This document shows, in pieces, positions 56,444 to 64,000 of a DNA stretch of 64,000 bases. Origin of the DNA: an uncultured Eubacteriales bacterium (lineage in GTDB: Bacteria; Bacillota; Clostridia; Oscillospirales; Acutalibacteraceae); NCBI GenBank assembly GCA_934525065.1, contig CAKSYX010000005.1:1-64000 (forward strand). Reading direction: 5' to 3'. Under the pieces are notes generated by a model. The model did not search any database. It was not told where the DNA came from and worked only from the letters and a program-made list of their open reading frames with translations. Position numbers and translations under genes: made by a program. Position 1 is the stretch's first letter, and each line of letters starts with the position of its first letter.

Positions 56444-56911
56444 TCAGCCAAGCTTCGTAACATCGACCCATTCCTTATATCCGGAATACTTTTCAAGCTC
56501 CGGAATTGTCAGCTCAATTGCGCTGTTGCCGCTGCCGCAGGCGGGGAACACGGTTTCAAACCGCTTGAGCGATTCGTCAAGGTAAACCTCAACGCCTTTG
56601 TTCACCGCGAAGGGGCAAACTCCGCCGACCGCGTGGCCGATAAGCTCTGTGACCTGCTCATAGGAGAGCATTTTTGCCTTGACGTGGAAAAAGTCCTTGA
56701 ACTTTCTGTTGTCGATTTTTGCGTCGCCTGCGGTGACAATGAGAACAGCCTTTCCGTCAACGAGGAAGGAGAGCGTTTTTGCAATGCGCTTTCCCTCTGT
56801 GCCGAGTGCCGCGGCCGCAAGCTCAACCGTTGCGCTTGAAACGGGAAATTCAAGGATTCTGTTTTCAATTCCGAGCATTTTGAAGTACGCCCTGACTCTT
56901 TCAATGGACAT
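56444..56911 (-). CDS. YbaK/EbsC-family aminoacyl-tRNA deacylase
   Basis: A 155-residue single-domain editing protein that probably hydrolyses mischarged tRNA (Cys- or Ala-tRNA-Pro). It has the family features: RIAKTLSFLVDGKAVLIVTAGDAKID near the middle, IGHAVGGVCPFAV for the substrate pocket and FPACGSGNSAIELTIPEL near the C-terminus. GGAGGTAA lies before the ATG. It stands between two small toxin-antitoxin-like pairs on the same strand and is probably unrelated to them functionally. Confidence 0.93.
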   Translation of the reverse strand: MSIERVRAYFKMLGIENRILEFPVSSATVELAAAALGTEGKRIAKTLSFLVDGKAVLIVTAGDAKIDNRKFKDFFHVKAKMLSYEQVTELIGHAVGGVCPFAVNKGVEVYLDESLKRFETVFPACGSGNSAIELTIPELEKYSGYKEWVDVTKLG

Positions 56912-56932
56912 ATGTTTTTACCTCCGAGGCTT

Positions 56933-57340
56933 TTAAATTCTTTCAAGCAATTCCGATGGCTTGATTGCAGTAACTTTGCTTAAGGCAAAATCGCGTATAT
57001 TTCTTGTGATTATAAAATCAGCCTTTATCCTTTCGGCGCATACCATTTGAAGCGCGTCCTCAAAATCGTCCGCTTCCATTGCGGCCGCTTTTTTTATGTC
57101 CTCTGCTCTGAGGTCGGCGACCTTGAATATCAGAAAAAGCTGTTGAACAATTTGCCTTGTCCTTTCGGGAGACAGCTCTTTTCTGAGAATATAGACGATG
57201 TTCGGAACCGAAACGGCTGAAATGTATCCTTCAATCAGATTAGTTTCGCAATTTTTCCAAACAAGCGATGAGGCTTCGAGAAAAGGCTCTCTTGAGCAAA
57301 ACACGTCAAGAATAATGTTGGTATCAACTAAGACCTTCAT
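56933..57340 (-). CDS. PIN-domain toxin-like ribonuclease (VapC-type)
   Basis: A 135-residue PIN-domain protein. Acidic active-site residues appear in order: Asp6 (VLVDTNIILDVF), Glu/Asp in MEADDFEDALQ, and Asp/Thr in ADFIITRNIRDF. Such VapC-type toxins cleave RNA and are neutralised by the cognate antitoxin. It overlaps the antitoxin gene by 17 nt, so translation is coupled. Confidence 0.93.
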   Translation of the reverse strand: MKVLVDTNIILDVFCSREPFLEASSLVWKNCETNLIEGYISAVSVPNIVYILRKELSPERTRQIVQQLFLIFKVADLRAEDIKKAAAMEADDFEDALQMVCAERIKADFIITRNIRDFALSKVTAIKPSELLERI

Positions 57341-57557
57341 GTTTTGAAATCCTTTCGTCTCTTAGGGCTTTTTCGTCATAGCTGCTTTTGAGCACACCGG
57401 TGAGCGAGTCGGTCAAAAACGAGACGCTTTTTTCTTTTGAAATGAGCCTCGCAACCTCGGTTCCGTTTTTCAGGATGATTATTTCATTGCCGAGCTGAAC
57501 CGCCTGAAGATATTTTCCGAAGTTGTTCTGAATGTCTGTTGCCGTAACTGTCAGCAT
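57324..57557 (-). CDS. Phd/YefM-family antitoxin
   Basis: A 77-residue antitoxin. The N-terminal Phd fold (TVTATDIQNNFGKYLQAVQLGNEIIILKNGTEVARLI) binds DNA and the C-terminal tail would wrap the PIN toxin. AGGAGG precedes the ATG. Phd-type antitoxins usually repress their own operon, and a palindrome lies over the promoter start region. Confidence 0.93.
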   Translation of the reverse strand: MLTVTATDIQNNFGKYLQAVQLGNEIIILKNGTEVARLISKEKSVSFLTDSLTGVLKSSYDEKALRDERISKHEGLS

Positions 57558-57572
57558 AATTCAACCTCCTAT

Positions 57573-57616
57573 ATATTAGCTAATATCATTATATATAATT
57601 TTAGCGATTTTGTCAA
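57573..57616 (-). promoter_or_regulatory. promoter and palindromic operator of the antitoxin-toxin operon
   Basis: Minus strand TTGACA (57611-57616), 17-bp spacer, TATAAT (57588-57593), followed immediately by the palindrome ATATTAGCTAATAT (57573-57586). Bound antitoxin at this site would shut the promoter, the usual autoregulation of Phd systems. The remaining 57617-57771 region holds no gene that I can see. Confidence 0.85.
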
Positions 57617-57771
57617 CTGCATTTTCATAGTTTCAGATATAACATACGCCATATCATACAAAAAATCCAAGCTATTTTCTATGCCTTTTACCGTTGCGTT
57701 TTTCGCCGCTTTGAGGTAAAATATAGTGATATTACTATGAGTAGCTGTGCCTACTTTTTCGGGAGTGTAAA

Positions 57772-60183
57772 ATGGCAACAAGGGAATTTTTGGAACTCAG
57801 AAAAAAAATCATTGAAAAAGACTTCAGCCGAATGAACGATATGCAAAAACAGGCGATTTTTTGCACGGAAGGGCCGCTCCTTATTCTCGCCGGAGCCGGC
57901 AGCGGAAAAACAACGGTAATCGTCAACAGAATTGCGAACATCGTCAAATACGGCAAAGCGTGGGCGAGTGAGGAAACTCAGTTTGAACCCTCCGCGCGCG
58001 ATATGGAATATATGCGCCGCTATCTTGACGGCGAAACGGACTTGCTTTTTGATATTGAAGACCTGCTTGCGGTCGATAACGCAAGGCCGTGGCAGATTCT
58101 TGCAATAACCTTCACCAATAAGGCCGCGAACGAGCTCAAGGAACGCCTTGAAAAACTGCTCGGCGCAGATGCAAACGATATTTGGGCGAGTACCTTCCAC
58201 GCCTGCTGCGCAAGGATCCTCAGGCGCGACGGCGGTGTGCTCGGCTTCACCTCAAGCTTTACCATTTATGACACGGACGATTCAAAGCGACTGATGAAAG
58301 AGATTCAGCGCCAGCTTGATATTAAGGACGCTATTCTCTCATACAAAACGATTCTTTCGGAGATCGGCAAGGCCAAGGACAGCCTTGTTTCTCCTCAGGA
58401 GTATATTAAACAGGCGGGCAAGGATGTCCGCTATCAAAAAATCGGCGCAGCCTATAAAATGTATCAGGACGAACTGAAAAAAGCCGACGCGATGGATTTT
58501 GACGATATCATTGTCAACACCGTCAGACTTCTTGAAAAATACAGCGACGTGCGCGAATATTATCAGCGCAAATTTAAATACATTATGGTTGACGAATATC
58601 AGGACACGAACCATGCTCAGTTCAGGCTGACCGAGCTTCTCGCCGGCGGACACAAAAACATCTGCGTTGTCGGCGATGATGACCAAAGCATCTACCGCTT
58701 CAGAGGTGCAACGATTGAAAACATAATGAGCTTTGAGCAGCACTATGAAAACGCGCGGACGATACGGCTTGAACAAAATTACCGCTCAACCCAGACGATT
58801 CTTGACGTTGCGAACGAGGTCATTTCCAACAATACTCAGCGCAAGGGTAAAAATCTTTGGACAGACAATCCGGCCGGCGACAAGGTTGTTGTTGAAACAG
58901 CATATGACGAACAGGACGAAACGCGGTTCATCACCGACACAATTGAAGAAAACGTCAGCAGCAAAAAATACACCTTCTCCGACCACGCTGTGCTTTACCG
59001 AATGAACGCGCAGTCAAACTCAATCGAGCGCGGAATGGTCAGAGCAGGTATTCCATATAGGATCATCGGCGGCTTTCGTTTCTACGAACGTGCGGAAATC
59101 AGAGACGCCATTGCTTACCTGACCGTTGTCAACAACCCGAACGACAACATCAGGCTGCGCAGAATAATCAATGTACCGAAGCGCGGAATCGGCGAAACAA
59201 CCATAAACCGCGCCTTTGAAATTGCAACAGGGCTCGGAATCAGCCTTTTTGAGGTTATTTCTCACGCGGACGAATATGAACAGCTGAAACGAAGCGCAAA
59301 AAAACTGCTTGAGTTTTCTGTTCTTATTAAGGAGCTCAGCGAAAAGGCTGACGGAATGCACCTTGACGAGCTTTTCAAGGAGATCATTGAAAGAACACAG
59401 TACCTTTCCTTTATAAAGCTTGACCGGGAAAAAGGCGCGGAGCGGCTTGAAAATATCTCGGAGCTTATCACGAACCTTGTGACCTATGAGGTTGAAAACG
59501 AAGAAGCGAGCCTTTCCGGCTTCCTTGAAGAGGTTGCGCTCATGACGGATATTGATAATTACAACGCGCAGACCGACGCCGTTGTGATGATGACGCTCCA
59601 CTCCGCAAAAGGACTTGAATTCCCGGTCGTTTTCATCCCCGGAATGGAGGAGGGCATCTTCCCGGGCGCGCAGAGCATGTATTCCTCATCGGAGGTTGAA
59701 GAGGAGCGCAGACTTGCTTATGTCGGAATCACGAGAGCGAGAGAAAAGCTGTATCTTTCCCACGCAAACATGAGGATGCTTTTCGGCTCAACCTCACGCA
59801 ATCTTCCCTCGCGTTTCCTTGCGGAAATTCCGGAAAACCTCACCGAGCAGGTCGGAAGGCAGTCTGTTTCGCGCGAAGACGTTTTCAAAGGCTTCGGCGG
59901 CTTTTCCGGCGCAGCTTCATATCAGTCGGATTATTCCTCACAGACCGGCAATTATTCGGGCAACGGTTTCCTTTCAAAGAACCGTCCTGCCGCCGCAAAG
60001 AAGAAGCCGCCCGTTCAAACGGTTTCCTATTCGGTCGGCGACACGGTCATGAGCAAGGTTTTCGGTTCTGGCGTTGTTCTTTCGGTCAAAAAAATGGGCA
60101 ACGACAGTATGCTTGAAATTGCTTTTGAAAAGGCCGGAACAAAAAAGCTTATGGCGAACTATGCAAAGCTTGAAAAAAAGTGA
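57772..60183 (+). CDS. pcrA: UvrD/PcrA-type DNA helicase
   Basis: An 803-residue superfamily 1 3'-5' helicase for repair, replication restart and transcription-coupled processes. Walker A is GAGSGKTT (41-48), followed by AITFTNKAANE (111-121), VDEYQDTNHAQF, GDDDQSIYRFRGA, QNYRSTQTIL, and VMMTLHSAKGLEFPVVFIPG. The C-terminal Tudor-like RNA polymerase-binding domain (YSVGDTVMSKVFGSGVVLSV) identifies PcrA rather than Rep. Residues about 60-103 are an insertion between motifs I and Ia compared with Bacillus PcrA. The start is ATG with GGGAG 6 nt upstream. Confidence 0.96.
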   Translation: MATREFLELRKKIIEKDFSRMNDMQKQAIFCTEGPLLILAGAGSGKTTVIVNRIANIVKYGKAWASEETQFEPSARDMEYMRRYLDGETDLLFDIEDLLAVDNARPWQILAITFTNKAANELKERLEKLLGADANDIWASTFHACCARILRRDGGVLGFTSSFTIYDTDDSKRLMKEIQRQLDIKDAILSYKTILSEIGKAKDSLVSPQEYIKQAGKDVRYQKIGAAYKMYQDELKKADAMDFDDIIVNTVRLLEKYSDVREYYQRKFKYIMVDEYQDTNHAQFRLTELLAGGHKNICVVGDDDQSIYRFRGATIENIMSFEQHYENARTIRLEQNYRSTQTILDVANEVISNNTQRKGKNLWTDNPAGDKVVVETAYDEQDETRFITDTIEENVSSKKYTFSDHAVLYRMNAQSNSIERGMVRAGIPYRIIGGFRFYERAEIRDAIAYLTVVNNPNDNIRLRRIINVPKRGIGETTINRAFEIATGLGISLFEVISHADEYEQLKRSAKKLLEFSVLIKELSEKADGMHLDELFKEIIERTQYLSFIKLDREKGAERLENISELITNLVTYEVENEEASLSGFLEEVALMTDIDNYNAQTDAVVMMTLHSAKGLEFPVVFIPGMEEGIFPGAQSMYSSSEVEEERRLAYVGITRAREKLYLSHANMRMLFGSTSRNLPSRFLAEIPENLTEQVGRQSVSREDVFKGFGGFSGAASYQSDYSSQTGNYSGNGFLSKNRPAAAKKKPPVQTVSYSVGDTVMSKVFGSGVVLSVKKMGNDSMLEIAFEKAGTKKLMANYAKLEKK

Positions 60184-60235
60184 GAGCCGTGAATGCTCTT
60201 TCATATATAAAAAGAGAAAAGAAAGGAAAAATGCT

Positions 60236-61843
60236 ATGAAAACATCAAAAAAGATTGTTTCCCTTTTGCTGTGTGTGCTGATGCTCCTTCCGTTTTCGGC
60301 GGTTGCTCTTGCCGCGGAGAATGCGACCCCGGTCGTTGTTGTCAGCGGCTTCGGTTCATATCCGCTTTACAGCAGCGAAAACGGTGAAGAAACTCAGGTG
60401 TTCCCTCCGCAGACGAAGGACATCATGAGCGTTGTCGGCGACTCTGTTCTGCCGCTTGCGGGTTCCGCCGTTTCGGGCGACTGGAACCTCTTTGCCGATA
60501 AGTGCTTCGGAAAAATCTATTCAAAGCTTTTTGAAATCATCTCCTGCGATGAAACCGGAGAGAGCCGCCACAGCGTGAGCGCGGTTTCCTTCCCGCTTTC
60601 GGTCAATAATTACCCCGAAATTCTTGAGCATAAGAATGAAGAGGACGAGCAGGGCGTAACAAAGGCTATTGCAGGCGCAGTCGGCGCACAAAACGTCTAT
60701 TATTTCAACTATGACTGGCGTCTTGATCCGCTCAAAACCGCAGACGACCTGAATTCTTACATTGAGAACGTCAAAAAGGAAAAGAACAGCGAAAAGGTTA
60801 TTCTTGTTCCGTGCAGCATGGGCGGCGTGATTACAAATTCGTATCTTTATAAATACGGCTGCGAAAGCGTTGAAAAAATCGTCTATTGCCTCGTTGCTTC
60901 AAAGGGCATCGACCTTGTGGGCGAGCTGTTTTCAAAGAACGTTGAAATTGATACCGATATGCTCCTTGAACGCCTTTTCAGCTTCGAGAGGGGAGACATC
61001 TTCACCCAGACACTCATTTCCGCCCTTCAAACAGGCGTTGAAATGACCCCGGCGCTTTCAAAGGCGGTTGATTCCTTCGTCAAAAAGTTCATTGCCGGCT
61101 CAAACGACAGAGCGTATAACGAAATCCTTTCGGTTTCCTTTGCTTCAATGCCGGGAATGTGGTCGTTCTGCCCGGACAGCTATTATGAAAACGCAAAAAG
61201 CACAATGTTTCCGAACGATACAAACGCGGAATTTATCGCTCGTCTTGATGAATACCACTATAACGTTCAAAACAGGTCGGAAGAGCTTATCAAGGCTGCT
61301 GAAAGCAGCGGCTGCGACGTTTATATCACAGCCGCCTATGGTTATGTCGGTTTCCCGGCGGCAAAGAGCGCATGGGAGCAGAGTGACTGCCTTGTTGAAA
61401 CAAAGAATGAATCCTTCGGCGCAACCTGCGCACCCTACGGCAAAAACCTCGGCGAGGGCTATACCGCAATGGGAACTGTTTGCGCAGACGAGAGCCACAA
61501 TCACCTTTCGCGCGACGGAATAATTGACGCTTCAACCTGCCTCCTTCCGGAAAAGACGTGGTTCATTAAGTATATGAAGCACGTCGGCTTCAGGAACGGC
61601 AGTGAGGCTTCCGAGCTTCTTCTCTGGCTTGTTACGAGCGAGGAAGAGCAGACGATCTATTCAAATGAAAAGTATCCACAGTTCACCGAGTTCAATAATA
61701 CGACCCAAAAGCTTTCCTCGCTCACCGGCGGAGAAGTAAGCCACAGTATTCTTGACGAACATTCGAGCCTTCGCTCAAGGATTGCGGAATTTTTCAGGAA
61801 CCTTCGCGCACTGTTTGAAAAGCTGTTTTCAAAAGTAAAATAA
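60236..61843 (+). CDS. secreted LCAT-like alpha/beta hydrolase, first of tandem pair
   Basis: A 535-residue secreted protein. The signal peptide (1-27) is followed by an alpha/beta hydrolase related to lecithin:cholesterol acyltransferase. It has VVVVSGFGSYPLY near the start, nucleophile Ser194 in PCSMGGVIT (Cys replaces the usual His of HSMGG), and a putative His in the DESHNHLSRDGIIDAST segment. The C-terminus ends in an amphipathic helix RSRIAEFFRNLRALFEKLFS. It starts at the ATG at 60236 with AAAGGA upstream, 52 nt after pcrA. The substrate is probably a glycerolipid or ester. Paralogue of the next gene. Confidence 0.82.
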   Translation: MKTSKKIVSLLLCVLMLLPFSAVALAAENATPVVVVSGFGSYPLYSSENGEETQVFPPQTKDIMSVVGDSVLPLAGSAVSGDWNLFADKCFGKIYSKLFEIISCDETGESRHSVSAVSFPLSVNNYPEILEHKNEEDEQGVTKAIAGAVGAQNVYYFNYDWRLDPLKTADDLNSYIENVKKEKNSEKVILVPCSMGGVITNSYLYKYGCESVEKIVYCLVASKGIDLVGELFSKNVEIDTDMLLERLFSFERGDIFTQTLISALQTGVEMTPALSKAVDSFVKKFIAGSNDRAYNEILSVSFASMPGMWSFCPDSYYENAKSTMFPNDTNAEFIARLDEYHYNVQNRSEELIKAAESSGCDVYITAAYGYVGFPAAKSAWEQSDCLVETKNESFGATCAPYGKNLGEGYTAMGTVCADESHNHLSRDGIIDASTCLLPEKTWFIKYMKHVGFRNGSEASELLLWLVTSEEEQTIYSNEKYPQFTEFNNTTQKLSSLTGGEVSHSILDEHSSLRSRIAEFFRNLRALFEKLFSKVK

Positions 61844-61856
61844 GGGAGAGAGAAAC

Positions 61857-63458
61857 ATGAAAAAAATTATTTCACTTCTGCTCGTTTTTGTCCTTGCGCT
61901 CTCTTGCTCGGCAATTGCTTTTGCCGCCGAGGAGCCGACTCCGGTCATTGTTATCAGCGGAATGGGAACCGCTCCGCTCGTTGATGCAGAAAGCGGCGAA
62001 AATGCATTTCCACCGTCAAACGAAACAATAATCAAAAACATCCTCAAGGCCGCTCCGTCGCTTGCGGCGGCAGCTCTTTTGAATGACTGGACAATTTTCG
62101 GCGAATACGGCGCAAAGCCGGTGCACGACCTTTTTGAAAAAATGAAGTGTGACGAAAACGGAAACTCGGTCTATAACATTGTTCCGACCTCCTACGCCGG
62201 AAGTGCCGATAATTACGAGGAGTTCAAAACCGATGAGACAACCGTTTCAAACGAAAAAGGCGTTGTCAGAGCCGTTGCGGAAAAAATCGGCTGGAACAGA
62301 ACATATTTCTTCTATTATGATTTCAGAAGAAGCGCTCTTGATATTGCCGATGACCTCAAGGCAACCGTTGACGAAGTTCTTGCGGCAACGGGAAGCAAAA
62401 AGGTTTCCTTCATTGCAATGAGCTTCGGCGGAACAATTACCTCCGCTTTCCTTTATAAATACGGCTCGGATATGCTCAGGAACATTGTCTACGCTTCAAC
62501 GGCTGTCTGCGGAACGGATATAGTCGGAAAGCTTTTCTCCGGCAACATTGAAGTGGAAATTGACGGCATCGTTGATTATCTTGAAGAATATCTTATCAAG
62601 AGCGGCGCGGCGTATGAGCTTATGGGCTTTGGCGCAGACGCGCTCACAAAATACGGCGCAGGTGCAAAAACAGCGATCAATTCCTATCTCAAGGCGATGG
62701 TCGAAGCCCTCAGAGAGCCGGTCTATGCCGAAATTTTTGTTGATACCTTTGTTCGCTTTCCCGGCATCTGGGGCCTTATGAATGCCGAGTATTACGACGC
62801 AGCAAAAGAGAAGATGACTGCTTACGCAGAACTCAGTGACAGCTTTATCGCTAAAATTGACGACTACGCCTATAACGTTGAAATGAAGCTTGATGAGCTT
62901 GTTGAAAATGCAGAGGCAAACGGAGTCAACGTTTATATGATCGGTGCATACGGTTATGCAGGCATTCCGCTCACCGGCGGAGTACGCAACCACACCGACA
63001 ACCTCATCGATACCTGCCTCATGACCGGTTATGCAACCGTTGCCGACTACGGAACGACCCTCAGCGCGGACTCCTATTCACATGAAAAGGTCTGCACAAA
63101 CGAGAGCCATAAACATATTTCAACCGATAATATTATTGACGCTTCAACCTGCCTACTTCCGGAAAGAACATGGTTCGTCAAGAATATGAGCCACGTTGAA
63201 TACGGTAGACTTCAGGACAGCGGAAGGCTTCTTGTCTGGGTCGCAACGAGCAAAGAGGGCGTTGACGTCAATACCGATTCGCGCTATCCGCAGTTTGTTT
63301 CTCTCAACAGAAACAGCGGAAAATGCACCTCCCTCACCGAGGGTGTAACCGTTCCGGAAAGTGAAGGAGAAAAGCGGAGTGTCAGCTTCCTTCAGAAGCT
63401 TGATGAGCTTTTCGCTCTTGTTATCGCCTTCTTCAGGTCGGTGTTCTTCAAAAAGTAA
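61857..63458 (+). CDS. secreted LCAT-like alpha/beta hydrolase, second of tandem pair
   Basis: A 533-residue paralogue of the preceding protein with the same plan. Signal peptide (1-24), VIVISGMGTAPLVD, nucleophile Ser189 in AMSFGGTIT (Met replaces His), and the ESHKHISTDNIIDASTCLLPE block, which is nearly identical in both proteins. The C-terminus is an amphipathic helix SFLQKLDELFALVIAFFRSV. It starts 13 nt after its partner, with GGGAGAG upstream, so both are one transcript. Duplication followed by divergence is clear; whether both are active is not known. Confidence 0.82.
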   Translation: MKKIISLLLVFVLALSCSAIAFAAEEPTPVIVISGMGTAPLVDAESGENAFPPSNETIIKNILKAAPSLAAAALLNDWTIFGEYGAKPVHDLFEKMKCDENGNSVYNIVPTSYAGSADNYEEFKTDETTVSNEKGVVRAVAEKIGWNRTYFFYYDFRRSALDIADDLKATVDEVLAATGSKKVSFIAMSFGGTITSAFLYKYGSDMLRNIVYASTAVCGTDIVGKLFSGNIEVEIDGIVDYLEEYLIKSGAAYELMGFGADALTKYGAGAKTAINSYLKAMVEALREPVYAEIFVDTFVRFPGIWGLMNAEYYDAAKEKMTAYAELSDSFIAKIDDYAYNVEMKLDELVENAEANGVNVYMIGAYGYAGIPLTGGVRNHTDNLIDTCLMTGYATVADYGTTLSADSYSHEKVCTNESHKHISTDNIIDASTCLLPERTWFVKNMSHVEYGRLQDSGRLLVWVATSKEGVDVNTDSRYPQFVSLNRNSGKCTSLTEGVTVPESEGEKRSVSFLQKLDELFALVIAFFRSVFFKK

Positions 63459-63486
63459 GCCGCGGGAAAATATTTGAAAAAAATAC

Positions 63487-63614
63487 TTTACACCAAGGCT
63501 TATATTTAGTAGAATTAACGTATAGTTGAAGGGGAAAAGGGGAAACTCTTCAGCCTGCCCCGTCTTCTTCAACTGCAGATATATTTGTTTATCGACCACT
63601 CGGAGGTGTCTAAA
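63487..63614 (+). promoter_or_regulatory. pyrH promoter and structured leader
   Basis: TTTACA (63487-63492), 17-bp spacer, TAGAAT (63510-63515). A leader of about 90 nt follows, with the stem AGTTGAAG (63524-63531)/CTTCAACT (63567-63574) and an inner GGGG/CCCC pair. No T-run follows, so it is not a simple terminator. GGAGG lies before the ATG. Confidence 0.6.
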
Positions 63615-64000
63615 ATGCAGAATGTATATAAAAGAATCCTGCTGAAGCTCAGCGGAGAAGTTCTCTCCGGCCATGACGGAAAGGGTATTGATTTTGATAC
63701 CGTTGAAAAAATTTGCAAGGCTGTCAAAAGCTGCGCCGAACTTGGCGTAGAAATCGGCCTTGTTGTCGGCGGCGGCAATTTCTGGCGCGGCAGGAGCAGC
63801 GGAAAAATGGACCGCACCCGCGCCGACCACATGGGAATGCTCGCCACGGCGATGAACTCCCTTGCTCTTGCGGATACTCTTGAACAGCTCGGCGTTCCCG
63901 TCAGAGTTCAGACCGCGATCGCGATGCAGCAGGTTGCCGAACCGTATATCAGGAACAAGGCGGTTCGCCACCTTGAAAAGGGCAGAGTTGTCATTTTCGG
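63615..64000 (+). CDS. pyrH: UMP kinase (partial, runs off the window)
   Basis: The first 128 residues of bacterial uridylate kinase, which phosphorylates UMP to UDP. The amino acid kinase fold is clear from [29 protein letters not shown], and [21 protein letters not shown]. The ATG has CGGAGG 9 nt upstream. The frame is open to the window end. In Firmicutes pyrH is usually followed by frr. Confidence 0.97.
   Translation, partial: MQNVYKRILLKLSGEVLSGHDGKGIDFDTVEKICKAVKSCAELGVEIGLVVGGGNFWRGRSSGKMDRTRADHMGMLATAMNSLALADTLEQLGVPVRVQTAIAMQQVAEPYIRNKAVRHLEKGRVVIF

Overview
The window looks like a chromosomal segment of a Gram-positive, spore-forming gut bacterium of the class Clostridia, probably of the Oscillospiraceae/Ruminococcaceae type. 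The evidence is a spoIIAA-spoIIAB-sigF operon, strong GGAGG ribosome binding sites with frequent TTG and GTG starts, Bacillus-type LexA boxes (CGAAC-N4-GTTCG), BspA-like leucine-rich-repeat surface proteins, an L-fucose catabolic operon, the lepA-hemW order and many secreted proteins with Firmicutes signal peptides. The genus cannot be fixed from sequence reading alone. I see no insertion sequence, prophage, rRNA or CRISPR array.

Layout. 0-8.5 kb: tRNA-Thr, a membrane-anchored XRE protein, the fucA-fucU-fucI operon, uvrC, a small XRE regulator, a SWIM zinc-finger protein and a glycerophosphodiester phosphodiesterase. 8.6-17.5 kb: a MutT-type Nudix hydrolase, a BspA-like surface protein, the forespore sigma-F switch operon, a chagasin-like protease inhibitor and a second large surface protein. 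17.5-25.8 kb: a four-gene envelope-stress operon resembling Bacillus ydjGHI (SPFH, zinc ribbon, TPM and one unknown), then a sensor/kinase/regulator set flanked by degenerate signalling proteins. 26-30 kb: a second BspA-like protein and tRNA-Ser. 30-48.8 kb: mostly housekeeping and hydrolytic genes (M28 peptidase, patatin, hemW, lepA, two alpha/beta hydrolases, a clan GH-D-like glycosidase, two ATP-grasp ligases, RluA, a GPH transporter, ispE, dinB). 49-53.7 kb: an unknown membrane-anchored protein and an MBOAT/DHHW polysaccharide O-acetylation pair with a Dabb protein. 53.8-55.7 kb: a cluster of four very small genes for amphipathic peptides or proteins. 55.7-64 kb: two toxin-antitoxin-like pairs around a YbaK deacylase, pcrA, two tandem secreted LCAT-like hydrolases and the start of pyrH.

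How the genes work together. fucA, fucU and fucI cover mutarotation, isomerisation and aldol cleavage of L-fucose, but no fuculokinase is present here. SpoIIAA, SpoIIAB and SigF form the partner-switching module that activates the forespore programme. dinB and a 75-residue membrane protein gene each carry a perfect LexA operator and so define an SOS regulon. The three large surface proteins share signal peptides and/or a C-terminal Ig-like/Fn3 ending, pointing to a common display mechanism.

The best candidates for something undescribed are: (1) the 53.8-55.7 kb cluster, where every gene has its own near-consensus promoter and terminator, two genes are far shorter than normal gene calls, and the products share an aromatic/lysine amphipathic helix that recurs at the C-termini of the LCAT-like proteins nearby; and (2) the SOS-controlled monocistronic small membrane protein at 36 kb.
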